This document shows positions 56,612-64,000 of a stretch of 64,000 nucleotides of DNA, in pieces. The stretch covers positions 726,412 through 790,411 of the forward strand of contig NW_006767444.1 of assembly GCF_000264995.1 (NCBI RefSeq), written 5' to 3'. The position numbers were made by a program, and so were the translations under genes. Within the stretch, counting starts at the first letter, position 1. Each line of letters starts with the position of its first letter. Below the pieces are notes generated by a model, which saw nothing but the letters and a program-made list of their open reading frames with translations, made no database searches and was not told the DNA's origin. Source of the DNA: Punctularia strigosozonata HHB-11173 SS5. Its lineage: Eukaryota > Basidiomycota > Agaricomycetes > Corticiales > Punctulariaceae.

Positions 56612-58220
56612 ATGAAACCACCTCGTTGTCAACCATGCACACCTAGACAGCATGCACCCATACTCTCCAAACTGTTTCAAGCAACAATCCCCGAACGTCT
56701 ACGCCTGCAGATGCCCAAACCTGTCAAGGCGGGTGAGAAGCATGCAGGCACCTCTACTACCTTGGGCTGTAACCACAAGAAAGCCCGCCACCAGAATCCA
56801 AACCGAAGCCCAAGCCCAACACCCCATAGCCAAGGCCCTCTCCCAGAGGTCCTGGTCCTGTACAACCAACACATGCCAGCTGAGGCGACGCTCCGCGTAC
56901 GCGGCGATGAAGGGCATAGCCAACACCCCCAGACAGTCCCACCAGACCAAACACCCAACCCTGACCACGACGGGATGTAGATAGACACCGCAAACACATC
57001 TGCGACACAAACCGGCGAGCAGGGAAATCCCCCCCAAGCTACTGACACACATACAGCTCAAGCCCCCCCAAGAGACCAGCCGCAGAGTACTCCTCCCAAC
57101 CTACAGATGCTGGGAGAACAGCCGCAGGCAGCCCCCCCTATGGTCGACTCCACGGTCCTCAAGTTTGAAGGCCTCTATGCCAAACCGGAGAATGGATGCT
57201 TCCCAACAATCCACACCTGAAAATGGGACAACATCTTCCTACACACTAAACCGGCCCAACATGAAGCATGGAGCGCCCAGGATATGCAAACCTCGGTGAT
57301 AGTCTACCCCCCCTCCCCCCTGCCCTCACGAATTTGCCAACCTGGATGCATGCATGGAATATTTCCTCAGCATACTCGACTACATATGCCCTGAGAACAA
57401 GGAAAAGTTTGGCCCGCTGGAGCCGGGCACCTTCCATGATGTCCTGGTCAACCAGCCAATCTCCAACAACCAACGGGCAGAACCCTTCTACATGATAACT
57501 GGGCTCAATCGCAATGTGGTGCATACTCTCTGCACACAGCCCGTATGGTCCACAAAGGTTGGAACACTGTTTGTACTCCCCCACCCCCTCCCCCTGCCCA
57601 CCTTTGCAGTGTCGCTCATGAACTTCACATGCCATGACAACACAAAGGAGAAACTCCACGAGGTCTTAAGCTTCCTGCATGAGAACCCGGCCTTCTGCAA
57701 CATGGTGACGGTCAGCGCGACCGAGCTCAATGTGGCCGACATTGACAGCCCGGCGGGGGCCGACAAACACATGGAAAGCGACCTCTGCATGGTAGAGCTA
57801 CAACCCCTCAAGATCCCCCGAGGTGACAATGAGGGATACAAGTCACGCTGGAACCTCTACATCAACTGCCTGATCCCACCCAAACACCACTCAGACTGGG
57901 CGGAGATGCTCCGAAGCTTTGAGTACAAGGCCAAATGGGGCACGGGCACCAACGGCGGTCACATGCGCTGCTCATACTGCTCAAGCGTAGACCATCAACG
58001 TGCAGTATGCAAATTCCAGGCACTCCCAAACTGGTTCGACACCAAGCACACTGCCCCCAAGGCCATCCCGGGTCAATCCATTGCGCCCGTCATCTCCAAC
58101 TCCCATGGCAAGAAGGGGGCTCCAAACAACACTCTGAGAGTAACTGCGGAGGGAACAAACGGAGAGGAGGCAGAGGCTCTGGCGGTAGGAAGTAGGACCC
58201 TGACTCCTGACTCCCGATAG
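56612..58220 (+). pseudogene. LINE ORF1 (gag-like, CCHC zinc knuckle)
   Basis: A nucleic-acid-binding protein expected to coat the LINE RNA. From the ATG at 56,612 a Pro/Gln/Thr-rich N-terminus runs through PKPVKAGEKHAGTSTTLGCN and THTAQAPPRDQPQS to MVDSTVLKFEGLYAKPENGC (57,140). After a frame change in a C-rich run at about 57,308-57,325 it continues ANLDACMEYFLSILDYICPE, QPISNNQRAEPFYMITGLNR, NMVTVSATELNVADIDSPAG and the knuckle CSYCSSVDHQRAVC (C-x2-C-x4-H-x4-C) at about 57,970. Breaks are a TAG at 56,978 (CAG by C-to-T), a TGA at 57,218 and the frameshift. The C-terminal stop at 58,218 may be the natural one. Confidence 0.8.
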
Positions 58221-58741
58221 CTGTACCCGTAACAAACATAGAATATGAGATGTACATAAACACGTGCATAAACCCCCTCTCAGCACAATTTATGTGACCT
58301 ACCCCCTTTTTTCTGACGTGAAGTGAGAAAGTAAGTGACCCGGTGGCAGAACCTTGTAAAACGACAAGGAAGAACACGGGTACGAATGCCCTGCAACCAA
58401 ATAGACCCGGCACTAGGTGACCATAGAGCAACCACCTGAAGACCACTTGAAGTAGTGCTGCTTAACATAATTGCTTTATAAAGTGCTCTACAAGTTATGT
58501 CATTCCTGGGAGACACCACTTTATAAACAGTCAACCAGAGTATGACTCACTGAATTGAACCACCTCCCTGCCCGACAATTGGCTAGCAGGCATGAGAATT
58601 AAAGCAGAGAGGAAGAGATAAAATCCCAAGCAGTCGCCCCCCCAAGGGAACCAATGCAACACGCTTGTCTACCCAGGTACAATAGCCATCCCTCGCCTGA
58701 CCAGACTGTACATTAACACGAAAGGTCACAACACAGAAGCA
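58221..58741. other. Spacer between LINE ORF1 and the extra ORF
   Basis: About 520 bases without a coding frame of note. It contains a repeated ctttataaa motif (58,471 and 58,522) that may be a remnant of a small inserted repeat. Confidence 0.3.
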
Positions 58742-59101
58742 ATGTCGAGCACCTCGAGCCCAACTCCATTCCTTATTGAATACAGCCCAATCCACGCTAA
58801 ACAAACCTTAGCTGGGAGGTGCGATGCTCACTGGCAGGCATACAAACCGTCAGAGGAAAATCCCCTCCCCACCACCTGGCACGGCACCAAGGTCTGCCTG
58901 TTTGATAACCTGGGTGCCGTAGCATGGGGTATCCTCACAATCAATCAGATCGACAATAACTATGTCACGTTCAAACTGAGCGGACCCATCTGGAGCTCCA
59001 TCATAGTGGACACAAAGGGCAAGAACCCCCCCCATAATCACAGACAGAAACTGCCCCCCTATTTCAAAATTAACCCTCCTCTCCATACCGAAACTGGATG
59101 A
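58742..59101 (+). CDS. Small intact ORF between LINE ORF1 and ORF2, function unknown
   Basis: An ATG at 58,742 opens 119 uninterrupted codons: MSSTSSPTPFLIEYSPIHAK, GRCDAHWQAYKPSEENPLPT, KVCLFDNLGAVAWGILTINQ, NNYVTFKLSGPIWSSIIVDT, stop at 59,099. The part around FDNLGAVAWGIL and VTFKLSG has a beta-rich, ordered look. I recognise no domain. It is on the same strand as both LINE ORFs and intact while they are broken. It is either a real third ORF of this LINE family or a piece inserted between the ORFs. Confidence 0.45.
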   Translation: MSSTSSPTPFLIEYSPIHAKQTLAGRCDAHWQAYKPSEENPLPTTWHGTKVCLFDNLGAVAWGILTINQIDNNYVTFKLSGPIWSSIIVDTKGKNPPHNHRQKLPPYFKINPPLHTETG

Positions 59102-59440
59102 CACAGACCTCGGAGTGTCTTAGTGGAGGTGGGCAATTGCGCGCACAAAGGGGCTGCTGAATATGAGCATCCCAATGGGCCTCAATATATTCTGGGTGGA
59201 ACCAATCTGAATAGCGTAGATTAGAGCCCCCCACCAAATAATAATCATATCTCACTCACCGTCACTGAAGGAAAGGACACACCAACCCGAACCGACCCAG
59301 CCCATAACATCGAAGGGTGCAAGTGACCTAGGATAGCGCCAGCCGTAGTGGGCAGGACCAAAAAACGAACGAGCGAACACCGCAAGGTAGGCAGATTGCC
59401 CACCAACTAAACCTGGATAATTTCAGTCACAAACAACACA

Positions 59441-62400
59441 ATGACAACAATAATTAGAGAGAGCGAACAACAACCAACATTGAGCATTAACCATTGCCCC
59501 AATAAGGGAGACAGCCTTTGGACGAGAGTGCGGTCCGCTGTGCATGGGACGGAGATGCACAGTCTAAACAGAGCAAATCCCCCACCCTGCGGTGGGACTT
59601 CCACAGTTCAAACACCGCAGACAAATGAGCTAGAACCCAGGGAAGCCACCCGCCTCCCAGACCAACCACGGGAGGCGAGTAACTGCCCGACAAATGACAA
59701 TGAAACAACACCGCAACTGGGTGCCCAGACACGAGAGGAAGCCGGGAGCACCAGGGCAAGTGCCATGCACAAAGAGAACGATGACAGCTCTGAGGACAAC
59801 GAAGGGCCCCAACAATCATGTGACTTCGAACTTGATGAAGACATGATGTGGGAGCCTGATACCGCCCCATGCCCGGGCACTAAACTGGGTAAACCTAAGG
59901 GGATGAAGAATACCAAGGCATCAATCAAGATCACAAGCCTCAACATGAGGGGAAGAGGGGACATGACTCACCTCGAGCAGAATAAACCGTGCAACAGATG
60001 CTTCCACATAAACCAGTTGATGCGGGACAGCAAGATCAGCATCCTCCTGTTCCAAGAAACACACCTAACGGCGGAACTGCAGAACCAGATTGGGTCAGTC
60101 TTCAGCAAGAGACTGCATGTCCTGAACTCTGAGGATGAAGAATCACCAACCACCGTGAGAAGCCTTGCCTTCATCCTTAATAGAGAAATCACAATTGCAG
60201 AAGACGTGACCATTGTAAACATAATCCCAGGGCACACCATCGTGCTGAGAATACCATGGCACTTGGATCAAGAACTAGTAATCCTAGGGGTTTACGCACC
60301 GAACAAGGCCAAGGAGAACACCAAATTCTGGATGAACCTGAAATGACTATGGAGGATGGAATGGCTCCCCAAACCTGACATGATGATGGGCAATTTTAAC
60401 CTAATCAAAGACAAGCTGGATCGCCTCTCAATGCATAATGACAACGGCAAAGCCACAGAGGCCTTCCACACTATCAAAGCAAAGATGGGAATGCACGACA
60501 GCTGGAGGATAGAACATGATGATTACCTTAGGTACAGCTACACACAGAATGCAACAAGCTCTCACTCATGGATTGACCGTATATACACCACCAAACACAC
60601 ACTCCACGACTGCAACGTCTGGGAGATAGAACCCCCTGGTGCAGTCCAAACAGACCACTGGATGATGTCCATCCAGCTAACAGACGCAAGCAAACCTTTC
60701 ATAGGGAAAGGGAGATGAGCCATGCACGCCAAAATACTGAAACACAAGGCGGTAAGAGAAAGCCTTGAAACAATGACACGAGAACTAGAAGCAGATGTCC
60801 AACTCGCCTGCACGCTACCCCACCACTCCCTGACATGGAACCCCCAAACCCTGCTTGCGGACTTCAAGAAAGAGCTGGAAAGCAACATACGCGACATGCA
60901 GAGGAAACGGATCCCACGGATCAATAGGAAGATTGCTGGCCTGAACCTCCACCTCAGCCAGACCATCAATAACCGCGAGATTGATGAGAACGAGTGCTCC
61001 ATCCAGGGAGCAATACTGAACAAGAGAATAGAGGAGCTGACCACTTCAAAGCATACCCAGACCCGAACGGACTCAGCTGCGCACAACCAGATCAAGGGGG
61101 AAGTCATATCAAAATACTGGTCCACCATCAACAGTGATAGAAGACCAAGAGATATGCTCAGGAGAATCTGAAACCTGAAGAAAGGCGGACCAAACGAACC
61201 AGAGTTCCTGACAAGCTCGGTGAGAATTGCCAAAGTGGCCCAGGACTACCACAAGGGACTGCAGACCCTAGGACGGAGATGAGACAGTGTCACCAACGAA
61301 GCCCGCTTGAGAGTGAGAAACGGCACAAAACTGCACCCCAGCGAAGAGCAAAGGAAACACAGGGAACAAGGGGTCACAAGGGACCAGGTAATTCAATCAA
61401 TTAAGAGTGCCCTAAATGGGAAGGCCCCTGGGATGGATGGACTCCCATTGGAGATGTGGAAGTACCTGCATGAACAATACAAGAAAACCAAGAACAGCGA
61501 CAAACCAACGTGCGACATCGCCGGGATCTTCACCCAAGTCTTCAATGATATAGAAAAGTATAGGATCAGCCCTGGAACAGACTTCTCACTAGGATGGATC
61601 TGCCTGATTTACAAGAAAACGACAGACAGGACATAAGCAACTACCGCCTGATCACCATCCGGAACGCTGACTATAAGATATTCACCAAAGCAATAACCCT
61701 ACGTCTTTCGAAGGTTGCTGAAGAAGTGGTCCACCCAGATCAAGCCGGCTTCATCCCCAGACAATCAATCTTCCACCAGGTGAAGCTAGCAAAACTGACA
61801 ACACATTACGCAGACCAGTCTGACTTCTGGGGAGCCCTAATCTCCCTGGACCAAGAAAAAGTGTACAATAAGATTGAGCACGTGTACCTCTGGGATACGC
61901 TAGAGCAAATGGGATTTCCCAAAATGTTCATTGACACAGTAAAGCACCTGTACAACGGGGCTGAGACCCTGGTGATAATAAACAGTGTCCTGAGCACACA
62001 ATACGGTGTGATCAGAGGTGTGCAACAGGGGGACCCTCTCTCCTGCTTCCTCTTCAACCTCACAATTGAACCACTCACAGACATGATCCGAGGATCAACG
62101 CTACAGGGGATGTGCATCCCCAGAATCCTGGAACACACTATTGTGTCCCTATTTGCTGACGACACATCAGTCATTCTACACCACCTCAACAGATTCGAGG
62201 ACCTCACCGCGATACTGGACGAATGGTGCGCCACATCTGGTGCAAAGTTCAACGTCCTGAAGACTGGGGTGATACCGCTAGGCCCGGCACAATACAGAGC
62301 AGAAGTTGTGACAACGTGCAAGCTAGAGACTAGCAACGACTGCATCCCAGAAGGCATAAAAATAGGGAGCAACGGCGAGGCTATCCACTACCTGGGGGCC

Positions 62401-63420
62401 TGGATTGGAAATGGAGCCGACAATGCCATCCTGTGGGGCCCAACCCTGGAGAAGATCGATGTGGTGCTGGGCAGATGGGAGAGAAGCCACCCGACACTGG
62501 AGGGCAGACACCTAATTGTCCAGATGGTGATAGGAGGAATGAGCCAGTATCTCACAAAAGTCCAGGGGATGCCGGCCAAGATCAAAAAGACACTGACAAA
62601 AACGATCCAGACCTTCATCTGGAACTCTCCAAAAGCCCCACCAATCAATAAGGGCATGATGACAAGACCTGTACTAGAGGAGGAAAAAAAGATCCTGTGC
62701 CTGAAGGAAAGAAACAAAGCAATTCAACTGACATGGTTGCAATTGTACCTGAACATCGGGCCGACATGCCCAAAATGGGCATACCTTGCTGACGAGACAA
62801 TGAGAAAGAATGTCCTGAAGTCACTAAGCAACTGGGATGGGAGCACCCTGATGAACTACTTTCAACAAGAATGGAAGCCTAAGACAAAGGGGGGCAGCCT
62901 AACAAAATAATTGCGAGACCTGGTTGTCACCGCTGTCAAACACGACCTAAAGTTCGATGCAATAGAATTCAGCACCAATGTAAGAGCCGAGCCCCCACTA
63001 TGGATCCATATCGGAGGGGTGTCCACTGCAAAGTGCCTGCAGAACACACCACGAGCAAAGTGCCTGAGACAAAATCACAACTTACTAACTGTGGGAGACT
63101 CCGCACACTATGCCCACTTCTGGCCTAACAACCACAGAGCCCAGGCAGACTGCCTGTGCAGTGCGTGCATGAGGGCAAAGGCGAGAGGGTGCACAAACCC
63201 TGAAGCATGCCGCAAAGCCTGTGAGAGAATCAACAGTGAGCTGGGAGAAAGATTGCAACTCACCGGTCCCCAGTACATGAGGAGGGTCTTCGACAGCAAC
63301 ACCCTGTGCAGGGAGATACTCAACAATGAAAGGGGACAAATGCAGCCTTTTGACCCCGACCACATAGTGAAACAGACAAAGGACTGCTTCCGCATCTTTG
63401 CAGGGAACCACACCCCATGA
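59441..63420 (+). pseudogene. LINE ORF2: AP endonuclease and reverse transcriptase, with multiple stops
   Basis: The ATG at 59,441 opens a Glu/Pro/Thr-rich leader, then an APE domain: KITSLNMRGRGD, ISILLFQETHL, LVILGVYAPN, the site expected as GDFN now reading GNFN, SHSWIDRIYTT, TDHWMMSIQL. After a linker the reverse transcriptase reads PGMDGLPLEMWK, WICLIYKK, DISNYRLITIRNADYKIFTK, HPDQAGFIPRQSIFH, ALISLDQEKVYNKIEHVYLW, GVQQGDPLSCFLFNLTIEPL and the catalytic LFADDTSVIL, then HYLGAWIG. A Cys-rich stretch (CLCSACMRAKARGCTNPEAC) lies near the end. Breaks: TGA at 60,344, 60,716, 61,169 and 61,280; a one-base frameshift near 61,617; TAA at 62,908; TGA at 63,418. CGA-to-TGA or CAA-to-TAA explains nearly all. 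Confidence 0.88.
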
Positions 63421-63421
63421 A

Positions 63422-64000
63422 GGGCCCCGTCAAAACCACAAACAAGCCCCAGAGATACGTCAGCGATCTCAGTGGCAGTAGCGGGGGTCAGATGGTCCAA
63501 GGAGGGCAAGGAGACCAGACACCGGGGGGATATGGGCTGGGGAGAACAGCCCGTATAACCAAGGCTTCTGCACCCCAGGTGGGGACTCCACAACCTACAC
63601 ACAGGGGATCTACAAAGCGATAGCAAAGGCTGCAAGCCTAATCCCCACCTCAAAACCACTCATACTCCATGTCAAAAGCAAGGCCGTGATCCAGGAGCTC
63701 ATGAAAAAAAGAGCCAGGAACGAGGATGGCGACTGGATCAATAAAGCCGAGTCCAATGCACAGAGGGCCGCAATTGCAAACATAAGGGCCAGAGAGGCTT
63801 GGACAGCATTCATAATGACACTCCTGAAAGGGAGGAACACATCAGTGAAGCAGGCGAGAGAAGCTGCAAAAGAGGTGACCGAAGCGGGACCAGTTGAGGA
63901 ACTGACCGTGCCTCCCCCCCACCAGAGTTCACAATACACAGAGCAAAACTCTCTACCTCTACTCAGTGCACTCTATACTGGAGCCTCATCAGGAAAAAGA
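63422..64000 (+). pseudogene. Degenerate RNase H-like part of LINE ORF2 (runs off the end)
   Basis: Pieces in two frames resemble a LINE RNase H domain: SAISVAVAGVRWSKEGKE, then PYNQGFCTPGGDSTTYTQ, IYKAIAKAASLIPTSKPLIL and HVKSKAVIQELMKKRARNED. Position HVKSK is where VDSK is usual, so a catalytic Asp seems lost. The usual NQRAEL around the catalytic Glu appears missing. A frameshift lies between about 63,480 and 63,590. The frame is then open to the end of the window. Confidence 0.55.

Larger units (their letters stand above)
56612..64000 (+). mobile_element. Non-LTR retrotransposon (LINE) with gag-like ORF1, extra ORF and APE-RT-RNase H ORF2, decayed, runs off the window
   Basis: Order along the plus strand: gag-like ORF1 with CCHC knuckle, a separate 119-codon ORF, then ORF2 with an AP-endonuclease domain, reverse transcriptase and a degenerate RNase H part. 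There are no LTRs and no integrase. This fits the APE-type LINE clades of fungi (Tad1/L1/I-like); the clade is not assigned. ORF1 and ORF2 carry several stops and frameshifts, so this copy should be inactive. Its 3' end lies beyond 64,000. Confidence 0.88.

Overview
The window is nuclear DNA of a filamentous basidiomycete, most probably an Agaricomycete. Protein genes carry many short introns of about 45-60 bases with GT...AG ends. The gene set is conserved fungal housekeeping: Laa1/HEATR5, Rft1, Apc1, DAHP synthase, Pih1, Def1, TFIIE-beta, choline-phosphate cytidylyltransferase, Pan3. Families such as F-box/leucine-rich proteins and small GPI-like secreted proteins fit basidiomycetes. The species cannot be named from the sequence alone.

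The window has two parts. Positions 1 to about 49,450 are a compact, GC-rich, gene-dense stretch with about 16 spliced genes on both strands. Several pairs are divergent over very short spacers: LAA1/RFT1 135 bp, DEF1/TFIIE-beta 175 bp, secreted protein/SAP protein 214 bp, helicase/F-box 328 bp, phosphatase/PAN3 664 bp. RFT1 and APC1 converge with only 83 bp between stop codons. A run of minus-strand genes (APC1, DAHP synthase, PIH1, RanBP2 zinc-finger protein, an unrecognised protein, a UPF1-like helicase) occupies 13.4-33.0 kb. The genes cover trafficking (LAA1), ER glycan assembly (RFT1), cell cycle (APC1), amino-acid synthesis (DAHP synthase), Hsp90/R2TP assembly (PIH1), RNA polymerase II transcription and turnover (TFIIE-beta, DEF1), phospholipid synthesis (CCT), stress-kinase dephosphorylation (rhodanese-DSP phosphatase) and mRNA deadenylation (PAN3). 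They do not form one pathway.

From about 49.45 kb to the end the character changes abruptly at the last exon of PAN3. This is a transposon island. It holds an AT-rich element with terminal inverted repeats (50,643-51,233), a candidate LTR preceded by a polypurine tract (51,911 onward), a GC-rich piece of protein-coding sequence that stops abruptly (52,983-53,706), a cluster of perfect hairpins (54,905-55,086), a small two-exon reading frame (55,484-55,937), and a large non-LTR retrotransposon (LINE) from about 56.6 kb past the window end. The LINE has a gag-like ORF1 with a CCHC knuckle, an extra intact 119-codon ORF, then ORF2 with AP-endonuclease, reverse transcriptase and RNase H-like parts. 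Nearly all of its nonsense mutations can be explained as C-to-T changes, mostly CGA to TGA, as expected if the copy was cytosine-methylated or otherwise deaminated.

No clearly new system is proven here. The most interesting leads are the LINE with a third, intact ORF; a probable GC-AG intron that supplies the start codon of TFIIE-beta; the PAN3 3' end at the island boundary; and a SAP-domain protein with membrane segments. Exon junctions are read by eye from splice consensus and family similarity; nothing was aligned or searched.
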